Positions 34,610 to 45,825 of a DNA stretch of 64,000 nt are shown piece by piece. The translations under genes were made by a program, and so were the position numbers. Every line of letters begins with the position of its first letter. Positions within the stretch are counted from its first letter, which is position 1. This DNA comes from Ctena decussata (Eukaryota; Mollusca; Bivalvia; Lucinida; Lucinidae), in NCBI GenBank assembly GCA_963989385.1, contig OZ022498.1:102471298-102535297 (forward strand). The letters are read 5' to 3'. The notes below the pieces were generated by a model. That model was not told the origin of the DNA. It ran no database searches and saw only the letters and a program-made list of their open reading frames with translations.

Positions 34610-35755
34610 ATAAAACAGTTAGTAAAAAAAATGAGGCAAACTCTTACTGTGCTCCGCAGTACCGTCATTAGTTTAATATGATGACCCATATAGGGCATTA
34701 AAAAATAATAGCTGTGTTTCCACTAACATTCTGAAAAAAAATTTGGTCGGTCGCTGGGAAAAACTTTTTTTTATTATTTTATTTTTTCTCCCGAAAAAAC
34801 TAGGGTCGGGCCCGTATTTTTATGTTTTTTGGTTTTTGTACATGTATTTTGTTGATTAAATTGTATTGTTGAGACTTGCACTGTACATGGTAATTCATCT
34901 TAGATGCTCGAAAAAGTCAAATCTGTATTTTGGAAGGTACTAAATGCCAAAAAGTACAAAAAGGTAGTGAAAAAACGAAATAGCTATGGGAAAATACAAA
35001 GACGAAACTGGGTAGATTCGAAAATCGAAAATGGTAGGGTTGGTGTTTTAATTTTGATTTTGTTCTTTTATTGACAAAAATAGCAGAGCCGGGAGGTCTG
35101 AAGCATGGTCGGTCGGGTTAGTGGAAACACGGCTATTTTTTAGGCCTAGGCTTCTTTTTTGAAGTTCGACTGATAAATGGGTAAACAAAAGGTGGATCTG
35201 TATTTACGGCGACTTTACTGGGTTTACACTCAATAAGAGAATTTTTACTACAAAAGTCCACGTATTATTTTTGATTATCCCTCGTAATGTTGGTTTACTT
35301 GCATGAATTCCTGTTTGCTTCTTTGGATATGGTAGCTCTTTGGAATGGAGTTTTCTCTTAAAGAAAATAGTTGATCCTTACTGAGAAGTGATGCAAAAAT
35401 AGTAGAGTTACAAAGTATACCCATCACCCTTCTATTTTTGTTGTTAGAGGTATTTTAGCACTGGCTGATTTACTACACTTAAGACCCTGAATAACGTCTC
35501 CTTTCGCAAAATGGAACGTCAGGGCGTTTAATAGGATTAATACGGAGTTGTTTTTTATATGTATATAAGTATAAAAGCTTTGGTTGAAGTGTAATTTCAA
35601 ACTTCTGAAAGTGGCAATTCCAATAAATCTCAATTTTTTGTGACATGAGGAATACAATTTAAAAATAAAAAAAGAAACATCTAAACTTAGATTTATAGAT
35701 ATATTTACTCTGTGCCTTTTACACTCGTACATTGTTTTGAAACATCCATACTGAA
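34610..35755. other. intron stretch with possible old inverted element
   Basis: tgtttccactaacattctga (34710) and gggttagtggaaacacggct (35105) are inverted relative to each other, suggesting a 400-bp decayed TIR element at about 34708-35125. Otherwise unassigned. Confidence 0.45.
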
Positions 35756-35763
35756 ACATACAT

Positions 35764-35998
35764 GAGCCGCGACACGACAAAATCAACAAAGTGGTTGTGC
35801 GCCCATCGAAGACTCAGATCAGCCTGGGCATCCGCCCAGTCTGATCAGAACCCTCACTGTCCGCATAAAGTTAGCTAAGATTCTTAGCTATGCATTAAAC
35901 GCTAGCAAAGGGTCTGATCTGACTGGGCGGATGTCAAGGCTGATGTGAGTCTGCGCTGGGCGCACAACCACATTGTTGGTTTTGTTGTGTCGCGGTTC
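35764..35998. repeat. GAGCCGCG palindromic MITE, copy 9, ACAT duplication
   Basis: ACAT at 35760-35763 and 35999-36002. Sits 37 bp before the vWD exon at 36036. Confidence 0.92.
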
Positions 35999-36035
35999 AC
36001 ATGGTATTAAAATCCGTTGTATTTTTCATTTTCAG

Positions 36036-36349
36036 GTAAATGGAATAGGCGACCACGCGACTCCTTATCACACAAGTGAATACAAAATTTTTAAAAGAGG
36101 TAGAAATCTTATTTTCGAAAACAACTGTGGCTGGCGGGTCTCTTTCAACGGCAGAACCAGAGCTAAAGTTTCAATTAAGAAAGAAGACGGGCCTCCTGCG
36201 TTCGGGATATGCGGAAACTGTGATGGTATACAGAATGATTACAGACTATTTAATGGCACTGATGTTAGTTGGATGACGCCCAGGTACAAGAAGTACTGGG
36301 CCATCGGTCACAGTCATATAGTGCCCGGTTATGATGGACCAGAAGAGGG
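36036..36349 (+). CDS. exon: von Willebrand factor type D domain, C-terminal half
   Basis: Acceptor ttttcag ends at 36035 and donor gtaagt begins at 36350; phase 0 in, 2 out. The frame starts VNGIGDH, as expected after the vWD first half, and reaches the second vWD signature GICGNCDGIQNDYRLFNG followed by a Trp-containing tail. The canonical block is GLCGN.NG...DDF; this copy has an added Cys, giving C-G-N-C, a CxxC pair. A palindromic MITE ends only 37 bp before the exon (35998), so the branch point and pyrimidine tract must be in the remaining 37 bp or inside the element. The one-base carry-over into 41145 completes a Gly codon. Confidence 0.93.
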
Positions 36350-36399
36350 GTAAGTACTATGTGTAGGTCGAATTAAAACGTTCACAAATTTTAAAGCCA

Positions 36400-36485
36400 T
36401 TTAGTTTAGCAGACCCCGAGGCTGTAAGACTTTGCCATACTCCACTCAGCTGAGCATGAAAATTCGTTGAACATACAAAATTACC
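36400..36485. repeat. fragment of the palindromic element seen at 57752
   Basis: gaccccgaggctgtaagact and ctcagctgagcatgaaaatt resemble the arms at 57752-57990. Confidence 0.5.
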
Positions 36486-36489
36486 ATTC

Positions 36490-37545
36490 AATCACTGACT
36501 ACCTACCGATTAAGGTGGTGATTATCACTGATTTGGGGCAAAGTTACAAATCTGCATAAAATGCTGAAAATACAACAGATCTTCCCAAAACTTAGCAGAT
36601 GCCTCCTTTATGTTGTTTCTCACAATTCAGAATCCCAAAATGCAGGACATGTTGATGTTTTTTTAAAAAGGATTTATATAAGAAAAGATCAAAGGGTAAT
36701 TTTGTGCGAATAAATCTAAAAAATGACCATCATTATTGAAAATGTAACCAGGTCTGAACATAAATCAATGTGCGTCCTAGCAATTATTTTTTCCATTTTG
36801 ATTGCACTTTATCAGGCTGCGCAGATAAAAAAAGATGTGACCTGTGTCCAAATATTTGTCTTAAAATACATAGTAGAGTCTGTTTTCAAGGTTGAATAAT
36901 TTCAATAATACACCTGCCTTGGTCATTGTAGTGTAATATTTATACTCTGAGTATGATATAGGTATAACTGACCTACCTGTATTAATGAATGCAACCACTA
37001 TAATACATGCACTTATATACATGGACAGACATTTGAGGAAAAAGCTACTGTTTTTATCTGGTCTACCTTTCAATTTGAGAAAGAGTTGAAACAAATAATT
37101 GCTAGGACGCTCTTTTTACTACATCAAAGTATCTTCAGAGCTAAGTACATTTTCAACAAGGAATTTTATATTTCAGATTTCTGCGCAGAAAATTACCCTT
37201 TGCTCTTTTCATATAAAAACACTTTTTTAAACAGCATGCCCCTCTATTTTGTATTCTAGACTGTAAAGAACAACAAAAATAAGAAGTCTGCTAATTTTCA
37301 GGAAGATACGATAATCTTTTATGGTTTTATTGAGATTTTTGTATATATCACAAATCACCACCTTAACTTACTCAGCACAACTGACCCATATATAGATCAT
37401 ATATATACTTTGATCTTACCATAGCTAGACATCAACCTACATGTACCTACACGCCCACAAGTAAGTGTACCATCCATCCATCCATCCATCCATGTACATT
37501 TGTAAATAATGTAAGATCATATATATTAACATAATGTAATTTGTT
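36490..37545. other. intron stretch; possible long inverted structure
   Basis: gtggtgattatcactgattt (36523) and gagatttttgtatatatcac with aatcaccacctt (37330-37370) are loosely inverted, as are gctaggacgc (37101) and gcgtcctagc (36772). A decayed palindromic element is possible; no exon. Confidence 0.4.
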
Positions 37546-37549
37546 ATCC

Positions 37550-38110
37550 CCCGCCTAAGGCGGAGGGATAAAGTTTTGTCCAAGTCCGTCCGTCCTTCCA
37601 CCCGTCCATCTTTCCGTTCGTCTTTCCTCCTTTCCATCTAACCGTCCTGAGTAATATCTAAGTAGTCACTGAGCGGAATTTCATGAAACTTAAAACAGGT
37701 ATTTATAAGGCAATGGTGCACGTGAATTTTGATCTGACTGGCTCCAGTAGTGCATGGTTTATCGCCGCTGAATTGATTTAAAACCAATCAAATGAGCCAT
37801 CATAATTCAGTAACCAATTATTCAAATTACAGAAACTTAAAATATATGTGTATCATCATAAGACAGTTGTGCATATTATGATTTAAGATTTTTTTGTAAG
37901 AAGTGGATTTAAGGATGCCTATTATTCTAGAAACTGGAAATTTTGTTTTAGGATTCAACAGGCAGATTTTGCAAGGTCATGGTCACGGTCCACTGACTTC
38001 GGACTTAGATAATTTTGCAATGTTAAACTTTTCGTAAGAGGTAGATTCGAGGGTTCCTATTATTGTAGCAACTTGGAATTTTGTAAGAGGGCTTATCTAT
38101 AATACTAAAT
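37550..38110 (+). repeat. GTCC-headed dispersed repeat (ccgcctaaggcgg head)
   Basis: Begins cccccgcctaaggcggaggg, then a gtccgtccgtcc run, then ggaatttcatgaaacttaaa units; aaactggaaattttgt blocks recur at about 37930 and 38060. A related partial copy is at 40240-40670. Confidence 0.7.
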
Positions 38111-38370
38111 AAACGAAGTAACGCATAAACTGCAAAATTGGTGGCATTTTCAAGCGTAATTTCTATACTGGTTCTTTCGCATATTGCTATCATTGATAAT
38201 TTCGGTTAGCGTGTGTTTTAGTTTCACGTAGATTTAAAGAATTTGGGAATTAAATTCGTCTTTCATTTTAAATTCTCCCAATATTTTTCTAGAAACTTCG
38301 ACTATTGGTCGATTTTTTTTGTCAACAATGGGTGCGTTCGAGTGAAATTATCGTGTACTCGAATACACGC

Positions 38371-38831
38371 GGTCCTACTAAAGACAGAAAAGCACTTACC
38401 CCACCGAAAAGAACTTTCGGGCACTGAAAAGGACTTTTATTTGCAGTTAAATGTCATATAAAACATATGTTTTAGAAATTTTAATATCATCATGATAGTA
38501 ATCAGCGCTTGAATAATAAGTTTGTGAATTGTAGTATCTTCATCCTAAAATTTTACAAAAAAATTACAGCACCGAAAAGGACTCCACTTCTGGTCAGTGT
38601 GAAGAGACGCCATATACTGAAAAGGACATCGCAAATGCCGAATTTCGGGCACCGAAAAGGGCATTTTTTCACTTAATGTTCTAGAAAATTATGTTGAGAA
38701 TTTTTTTTACCCTTTTACCCTATATATATTTCAAACGTTTTTATAGCATAAACTGGCATTCTAAAAAGTCCTTTTCGGTGCCCGAAAGTCCTTTTCGGTG
38801 GCAAAAGTCCTTTTCTGTCATTAGTAGGACC
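38371..38831. mobile_element. about 461-bp TIR element with cgaatacacg duplication
   Basis: Inverted ends ggtcctacta / tagtaggacc, with arms rich in ccgaaaaggac / gtccttttcgg. cgaatacacg at 38360-38369 and 38832-38841 (8-10 bp duplication, edge uncertain by 1-2 bp). Non-autonomous; hAT-like by duplication length, inferred. Confidence 0.82.
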
Positions 38832-39124
38832 CGAATACACGTTTTAAATTAATCCGGTCGTTTCGGTTCTGCGTCGTTATATCGGCGCGCTGTTTAGCAA
38901 GTCCAAATTTAGCAGGTTCTAATGCAAAAATCCGACCCATGAACGTACGTCATTCCCCATAAATAACGATTAATTTTTGTATTTTTGCTCATATGTCTAA
39001 ACGGATGAAGAACTAAATGGTCATAGTCCCGACGGCCCTGGCTCGAAACGACCCATTTTCTTCCAGAACGATAGTCAATACGAGTAGCCAATCGAACTCG
39101 CCCATTGAAGAACAAAGCTCAACG

Positions 39125-39365
39125 CACATGGTCTTTCGAAAAGTATGGACGGACGCTCGGCGCCCCGTTACTGCGGCTATTGATCCGTTCCGCTGAGGTG
39201 CGGGGGCAACATCGATATGAGAATTGAAATACTACTACTACTTTCGAAAAGTTGGACGGACACACGGCGCCAAGTGTGTGCGGCTATGGTTACGTACCGC
39301 TGAGCCACTTGGGGAACGTCGTTAGGAGAATTCAAACTAAACTGAACTTTCGAAAAGACAAAAAT
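39125..39365 (+). repeat. two-copy tandem repeat
   Basis: ctttcgaaaagtatggacgg (about 39131) and ctttcgaaaagttggacgga (about 39240), both followed by cggcgcc and tgcggctat. A further ctttcgaaaagac at 39347. Confidence 0.7.
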
Positions 39366-39607
39366 TAAAAATGTCTAAGGTTAACACACATGCGCCAGGT
39401 AAGAAAGGGCAATTTTTTTTCCAGCGAAGCAGACAAATCAATTTCAATGATTCAGCCTTTAGTCTTCAGAGGGCTTGAATATTTTCCCCCAAAACGTTCC
39501 AGGACCCAATTTTTCCAGGAAAAAAAAAACCAGGACAGGTCACATAACCAAGATGGCAAACATCTATTACGGTAAAAAATTTAAAAAATCTTCTCCCCCA
39601 GAACCAC

Positions 39608-39874
39608 GCCGGGCCGCGTAGCGCAATCGGTAGGGCACCTGCCTCATAAGTCAGAGGTCCTGGGTTCGAAACCCGGTCTGGTCACATACTTTCGTTTCTC
39701 CTTCTGCTGATTCAAGAAGGGCAGTTGTCAGTTACTGGCGAAAGTATGTGCACTTAGTACTGGTTAACCGCTTAGGAGGTCTAAGCCTGCCCAGGAATAG
39801 TGTGGTTAGGTTAACTGACCGTCCCGACATGACCTTAGCTGTTTACCGTGGACGTTAAGCATCAAATCAACCAA
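39608..39874 (+). mobile_element. tRNA-derived SINE (family 1), 17-bp target duplication
   Basis: Starts gccgggccgcgtagcgcaat; A and B boxes intact; ends atcaaatcaaccaa. ttctcccccagaaccac at 39591-39607 and 39875-39891. Confidence 0.96.
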
Positions 39875-40239
39875 TTCTCCCCCAGAACCACAAATCCTAT
39901 GATCTTGAAACTTAGCATGTCGCATCAAGGACTCAAAAGCTCAACAAAATTTATATAAATGATGACCCTGGGATGACCTTGATCTGTTTTACGGCAAGGT
40001 CAACTTTTGAGTCACTTAGGTTTTTCTATAGGAAAAAGTGAAAAAAGTTGATTTTTTAGAAACAATGCAGTCTGCTACCTGAAAGTTTGTAGATGCAGAC
40101 AACTAATTAGGTAAATGAAGCTTTAGTGAGTATTCATGGTAAAAGTCATATCTTCACCTGGGCCTAAGGCCATTTACATTGAAAAATTAAAACTCGCTTT
40201 TTTATATAAACTTGACCATCATGAAATATTTCCGCGCTT

Positions 40240-40670
40240 GCGCGGGCTCTTTTCTAGTATATATATAAGTACAACAGGAATATACAAGAATCAAGTCATG
40301 AGGATCCATATATCACGGTCCATTGATTTCGGACTTACGCTAATTTGGCAAGGTTAAGATTTTTGTAAGAGGTAGATTTTAGGGTGCCTATTAATCTAGA
40401 AACTGGAAATTTTGTAAGAGGGTTTATATCTATAAGTACAACAGAAATATACAAGAATCAGGTCACGACGATCCATATTTCACGGTCCACTGACTTTCTA
40501 TTTTGGCCATACAGTGACCTTAAATATAGGACTGCAGTGTCACGTTTCAAACTTTGGGCGACATTTAGCCTACGTTTTTTTTTCATATTATACAAGTCTG
40601 CCTCTATAAACCTAGTAATCCTACAAGTGTCAGTATCTTAATAATGATGCCATCTTACTCGAGGTACTAG
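40240..40670 (+). repeat. partial dispersed repeat related to 37900-38110
   Basis: gtacaacaggaatatacaag recurs as gtacaacagaaatatacaag (40437), both followed by cacggtccattgattt / cacggtccactgactt; also aaactggaaattttgtaaga. It shares blocks with 37921-38100. Confidence 0.65.
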
Positions 40671-40789
40671 GCGGGGGCATCTGTGTACAGTGGACACATT
40701 TCTAGTTTTTTGTTTTTTTTTAATTGGGAAATAGATTTATGCCAGAATTACCACAAAACATACAAAGTTTGGCGCTACCTCTTGAGCTG

Positions 40790-41047
40790 GGGCCGTATTC
40801 ATAAAACGACTTAAGTTGTTGCTATGCTGTTGCTAAGGCTAAATATCTGTAAAGGAGATTCCCTACAACTATGAAATTTGCTCTGGAGGAAGTCTTACAA
40901 AGACAACTATGAAATTTGCTCTGGTGGAACAGTCTTACAAAGACTGTTCCTCCAGAGCAAATTCCATAGTTGTAGGGAATCTCCCTTACAGATATTTAGC
41001 CTTAGCAACAGCATAGCAACGACTTAAGTGGCTTTATGAATGGGCCC
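40790..41047. mobile_element. GGGCCGTATTCATAAA palindromic MITE, CTG duplication
   Basis: Inverted ends; internal arms ggagattccctacaactatg / catagttgtagggaatctcc. CTG at 40787-40789 and 41048-41050. Ends 97 bp before the C8 exon. Confidence 0.9.
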
Positions 41048-41144
41048 CTGAGATTGTCACTGATCTCTTTGATTGAACGGTTGACCGTTGAAGGCCAAAT
41101 GCGCTGATGCGATAGTCTCAATATTCTTGCTTTAATAATTACAG

Positions 41145-41440
41145 GTGTGACGATGAAGATGTAGATATCGCTTGTACTGATGAACAGAATGACGAGGTGT
41201 TGACTGACGACTACTGTGGTTTAATTAAAAACAACAGCGAAGGAGCACCTTTCGCAGAATGCCTTAGGATGCCGGGGAATGAGGCAGATGAGCACTTTGA
41301 GGAGTGCAAGTACGACGTCTGTGGAAACTGGGATGGTGACCGTATGCCCCAAGTCTGCAATGCCTTAGAAGCATTTATGCACCACTGCTATGATATCGGA
41401 GCTGATGCAATTTGGTGGAGAAAACCCGATTTCTGTCCAG
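41145..41440 (+). CDS. exon: C8 domain
   Basis: Acceptor aattacag, donor gtacag; phase 2 in, 1 out; 98 codons. C8 pattern: CGLI, GAPFAEC, FEECKYDVCGNW, QVCNALEAFMHHC, WWRKPDFCP. C8 always follows vWD in D assemblies and helps form the disulphide-bonded wedge (family knowledge). Nine cysteines are visible. The last base joins AT of the next exon, giving FCPDDCGENM, the standard C8-to-TIL boundary, which supports both splice sites. Confidence 0.93.
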
Positions 41441-41479
41441 GTACAGTTCGCTAGATTCACTATATGTTTGCCCATTCTG

Positions 41480-41592
41480 TAAACCCAACGAGTACATTAG
41501 GTCGAAATGACATCGTACTGACGTCAATGCAACGTCATTTCGTGGCGTCGACATCAGTACGAAGTCATATCAACGGCATGTGCCTGCTCGAA
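41480..41592. repeat. GACGTC-periodic short repeat, locus 1
   Basis: Irregular run of gacgtc/acgtca motifs ending atgtgcctgct. See 57050 and 63253. Confidence 0.55.
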
Positions 41593-41775
41593 AAAATATA
41601 TCGACAAACAGTGTGTGTGTGAATCAGACGCGGCGTTGTGCGGAATCTGATCAGAGCCTTCACCGTATGTATTTAATATAGACATTTCTGAAGATAAGAA
41701 AAAATATACCTAAGATTAAATCGGACTTACACGTCTTATTTTGAAATAGACTAGCCAGGACAAAATCAACCAATT

Positions 41776-42011
41776 GAGCCGCGACACGTCAAAACCAGCA
41801 AAGTGGCCATGCGCCCAGCGCAGACTCAGATCAGCCTGGGCGTCCACCCAGTCTGATAAGAGCCTTCGCTGTCTGCATGGAGGTAGCCTAGACCCTTAGC
41901 TACCTTCAAAGTGCTTAGCGAAGAGTTTGATCAAAATGGGCGGATGCCCAGGCTAGTCTGAGTCTGCACTGGGCGTAAAACCACTTTGTTGTTTTTTTCG
42001 TGTCGCGGCTC
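41776..42011. repeat. GAGCCGCG palindromic MITE, copy 10, AATT duplication
   Basis: AATT at 41772-41775 and 42012-42015. Confidence 0.9.
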
Positions 42012-42452
42012 AATTATTGAAGCCTAGCGTCCCATAGAAAGAACATGAACAGACAATGCAGACTCTGAACAGATGCCGCAAAACTCAGCATCTGAGTAGT
42101 CTACACTATTTGCATAAGACTAATGGGTATTTCTCATTGAAAATAAGATAAAAGTGATAGAAATAAACTCCACCAGTCGCCTCTAAAATAATAAACGGAC
42201 TCGTTCAATGCATAAGGACACAGCCCCGGATCCAGGGGGTGAGCTTTGGGGCTTCAGCCCCGCCACTTGGGTCTGGTAAGATTAGAATTTATGTTGTGAC
42301 ATCTCATTAGAATCGCCTTACATAGAAGAGCATTACATTACCAAATGATTACTTTTTCTGAAATCAAATTTTTTTATGTCCTACTTTTGCACGACTACCA
42401 TAGGATGAAAAAAAAGCGACTGTCAAGGATTTTTTCCCCCCTAAGTATAGTA

Positions 42453-42785
42453 CACAGGGTATTATCGATTCCGCCAATTTTCGCTTCCTGCAGAGACCGT
42501 CCGTCATATTTGGCTTCCGCCGAGACTGTCCGCGAACTCTTGCTTCCTGCAGAGACTATTGTCCTCGTAAAATTGCTTCCTGCCGAGACTGTCTGCGTGA
42601 CTCTGCTTCCTGCCGAGAGCCTCGGCAGGAAGCAGAATCACACGGACAGTCTCTGCAGGAAGCCATTTATCATGTACAGAAGTCTCGGCAGGAAGCAAGA
42701 GATCGCGGACAGTCTCGGCGGAAGCCAAATATGATGTACAGTCTCTGCAGGAAGCGAAAATTAGCAGAATCGATTATACCCTGTG
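42453..42785. mobile_element. 333-bp inverted-repeat element built of gcttcctgcMgagac motifs
   Basis: Ends cacagggtattatcgatt / aatcgattataccctgtg, flanked by tagta at 42448-42452 and 42786-42790. Each arm has about five copies of gcttcctgc(a/c)gagac spaced about 30 bp, meeting at about 42613-42620. Frames on both strands are shadows of the palindrome. Confidence 0.9.
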
Positions 42786-42828
42786 TAGTATGCTTGTGAG
42801 ATAAAAAAGTGTTTCCCTATATTCACAG

Positions 42829-43037
42829 ATGACTGCGGTGAAAATATGGAATATGTGCCATTAGTAATCGAGAGCCAGGCATCCTGTGCTGACCCATCTC
42901 CAGCACAAAATGATAGCGCTTCTCTCACGGAAGGTTGTAGATGTCTTGGTGATATGTTGCTAAGTAACGGAGAAGACAAATGTGTACCTCCCGAGCAATG
43001 TGGTTGTTATAATCCAACCACTCAAAGATATACACCA
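42829..43037 (+). CDS. exon: TIL domain (second assembly)
   Basis: Acceptor tattcacag ends at 42828, donor gtgagt begins at 43038; phase 1 in, 0 out; 69 codons. Seven cysteines are placed as in the TIL exon at 1349, sharing DSAS.TEGC.C and CVP.EQCGCYN.TT. It completes the vWD-C8-TIL set begun at 27271. An inverted-repeat element of 333 bp ends at 42785, 43 bp before the exon. Identity with the first TIL exon is high enough to indicate duplication of the whole D assembly within the gene. Confidence 0.92.
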
Positions 43038-43294
43038 GTGAGTACATGTCTAAGTGATTAACACTGTTTCTGGTGTCAGCCTAGAGAGAGAAGTGAGAGA
43101 AATAGTCGACCTAAGCTGACTATTTTTTTTTCCTATTTTGAGTTGAGGGAGAAGTCCAAATGTATGAAACATAGAAAATCCAAAATTGGGATAAAATTTC
43201 CGGAAATCAGAAAATTGCGTAAATTTTCTTCCTGTCTGAGAACCTAGGCTGACCCCTTTGTTTGACGGCCCTTTCAAGAATATTTCACACATAT

Positions 43295-43516
43295 GAGCCG
43301 CGACACGAGAAAACCAACAATGTGGCTGTGCGCCTAGCACAGACTCAGATCAGCCTGGGCATCAGCCCAGTCAAATCAGACTCTTCGCTAAACGCTTAAA
43401 GGGTAGCGTAGGGTCTAAGCTACCTCCATGCGGACAGCGAAGACTCTGATGCCCAGGCTGATCTGAGTCTGCGCTGGGCGCATATTCACTTTGTTGGTTT
43501 TCTCGTGTCGCGGCTC
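43295..43516. repeat. GAGCCGCG palindromic MITE, copy 11, ATAT duplication
   Basis: ATAT at 43291-43294 and 43517-43520. Confidence 0.9.
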
Positions 43517-43559
43517 ATATATGTAGCCTACTGTAAAGCAAAGGTGTGGAATAAAAAAA

Positions 43560-43682
43560 ATCGGAGTTCCCTGGGAAAAACTGCTTTCTCACTTGTGCGC
43601 CGGCGGTGGCCCGAACCCACAGCAGTGAATAACCTAATGATTAAGGGTCAGTGCCCTTAACCACTTGTCCACGGAGTACCGT
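43560..43682 (-). repeat. second tRNA-derived SINE family, copy 2
   Basis: Reverse strand: ccgtggacaagtggttaagg head, gtgggttcgggcc B-box-like run, then cgcacaagtgagaaagc. Confidence 0.6.
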
Positions 43683-43748
43683 CAACAGTGAATTGAACTA
43701 TTTAGACAAATACGATAGTTTTTGAAAACTTAGATTTGGATATTATAT

Positions 43749-43984
43749 GAGCCGCGACGCGAGAAAATCAACAATGTGGTTGTGCGCCCAGCGCAGACTC
43801 AGATCAGCCTGGACATCCGCCCAGTCTGATCAGAGTCTTTGCTTTCCGGATGGAAGTAGCTTAGACTCTGAGCTACCCCTTAAGTGCTTAGCGAAGAGTA
43901 TGATCTGACTGGGCGGATGCTCAGGCTGATCTGAGTCTGCGCTGGGCGTACAACCACTTTGTTGGTTTTCCCGTGTCGCGGCTC
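43749..43984. repeat. GAGCCGCG palindromic MITE, copy 12
   Basis: Ends gagccgcgacgcgag and cccgtgtcgcggctc; flanks atat / ttat, not a clean duplication. Confidence 0.88.
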
Positions 43985-44406
43985 TTATTTCATTTGAACA
44001 TTTAACTGTTCATTTCGGCTGTCCCCCACTCCTTCCTTGTATTTGCTCACCCTTTGGACAAGAGTTTCTACAACTATCTGAGCTTTTTCTATCCCGACCT
44101 GCTGTCGTCAGCCTAGGCTCAGAAAGCTGTCTCAAAATTCAGTCATTGCTTAATACGACCCAGTCTTGTTAATTTCGACAATTCCACTTGTTATTAACTC
44201 ATCTAAACTGCATGCAGAACATGAAATTGACAGCTAGTGATGTACAGGATTCTTGATAAGTGTTAGTCATGTAAAATGCATGTACAAGTTGAAATTAACA
44301 GGATGGAGCTAGTAATAGAAAATAAGTTGGAAGTATATAGCAATGGATTGAACAAAAAGTTTAGCACTGAATGCCTTTTATGTTTAATGTGTGAGAAAAA
44401 TAATCA

Positions 44407-44548
44407 GTGATGGGGTAGAAGCATCGACAAGGCAATCTCAGGCTCGTTTTCAGATTATTTAGTCTTATGCCAGGCAAGCCTCGCATAAGACTAAATAATC
44501 TGAAAACTAGCCTGCGATTTCTTTATGGAGGCCACAACCCCATCATAG
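44407..44548. repeat. hairpin element, tgatgggg ends, copy 1
   Basis: tgatggggt / accccatca ends; arms aggctcgttttcagattatttagtc and complement. Related copy at 59482. Confidence 0.75.
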
Positions 44549-44825
44549 ATTCTATTAAACTAAGGGATATTACTTTAGTAAAGTCTCCCATTTAGATCAT
44601 GTTGAAACACTACTGCATTGGTGACCACCGGTATGCTTTCTATGACAAGTTAACTCTCCTTAACATGAAATATCGTCAGCGTGAAGCAGGAGTGAAATTT
44701 TGCAGTTGCCGTTATGGCTATGATATGATCACTAAACCTATGTTTATTCTGTGTGTATTTAAATTGACAGTAGTATTCCAGTGATGCCACTCACTATCTC
44801 TTTTACTGCATCTTCATTCGTTTAG

Positions 44826-45009
44826 ATAGGAGAAACGATAGTTACAGAAGACTGTGAATCAAAGTATATCTGTAAAGAAGGGGGGCCAATCTTGGAACCA
44901 GTACCAGACCATACACCTTGTAATATCAGAGAAGAGTGTAAACCAGTCAACGGGGAACCAACATGCGTATGCAAGGACGGATATACACGCATTGACGATG
45001 TCTGCAAAG
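44826..45009 (+). CDS. exon: TILa/EGF-like Cys-rich module (second assembly)
   Basis: Acceptor tcgtttag ends at 44825, donor gtaagt begins at 45010; phase 0 in, 1 out. The 61 codons carry seven cysteines in the same spacing as the exon at 3098, with NGEPTCVCKDGYTRIDDVC at the end. It closes the second D assembly and reads in frame into the giant repeat exon (K-G-V-C). A 240-bp palindromic element starts at 45025, only 15 bp beyond the exon edge, just clear of the donor. Confidence 0.88.
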
Positions 45010-45024
45010 GTAAGTTGTAAATGG

Positions 45025-45264
45025 CAGAGCTCTAGATAAGAGGAAGTATTTAATGATAATTTGGGATATTTTTTTTATATTTCTGCATAAAAAACATATG
45101 TTATGACCCCATATCTGAACCGTCTCAACAAGACGGTTTGACCCCTAATTTGAACCGTCTCAACAAGACGGTTCAGATGAAGGGTCACGACATATGGTTT
45201 AAATGAGAAATAAGAAAAAGTATCCCGAATTATCTTCAAATACTCCCTCTTATCTAGTGCTCTG
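45025..45264. mobile_element. 240-bp palindromic element, aaatgg duplication
   Basis: Inverted ends cagagctctagataagagg / cctcttatctagtgctctg (one arm with an extra base); centre gaaccgtctcaacaagacgg twice. aaatgg at 45019-45024 and 45265-45270. Confidence 0.85.
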
Positions 45265-45269
45265 AAATG

Positions 45270-45825
45270 GGTTACTTCTTTGGACAAAAATGGCAGCTGG
45301 GTATGCACTGTTAATTGCGGGAGCAAATAGAGGTGTACCTGCACAGTTTAATTAGACAGCGGCTTACACCATCGAACATTTCGTCAGAACTTCAACTAAG
45401 GTTGGGATTTGCAAATGTATTATCTATACCGGGGTTCTAATGAGCGTCAAAAATGTGTTTGTATAAAGTATGACTAGCAGTCGTTATGATTATCCTAAAA
45501 ATCTCTCTGGTAGGATAATAGCTAATAGCTGGCCTTGCTTTCTATAGAACATCGGTTTCGATTTTGCCGATTTTGTTTAAAAACCAGTTCGGAATATGCC
45601 ATTTTACAATATGTTTAGCGGACAAATACCAATAAACTTTTTTTCTATTACTAAAACATACTACACGTTAATTGAAGCTACAGTAGATTATAACATAAGT
45701 TGCAGGTCCTTCATGGTTTGTCTTACCATTGACGTAAATGTTAAATAGATCATGTATAGGTTGAAGCGATACTCGTATTTTCTGACAACATTCCTGAAAT
45801 TTTACTTAGTTTTGAATTACTTCAG
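45270..45825. other. intron; possible dead Cys-rich exon at 45281-45345
   Basis: At 45281 the frame reads NGSWVCTVNCGSK, then a stop, then RCTCT. The Cys spacing recalls extracellular modules (TSP1 or TILa-like) but is stop-interrupted with no clear acceptor. The rest is AT-rich intron. Confidence 0.25.

Noticed and set aside
42345..42734. 129-codon frame and its 74-codon antisense twin
   Set aside because: Both translate the same palindromic iteron element; the two peptides mirror each other.
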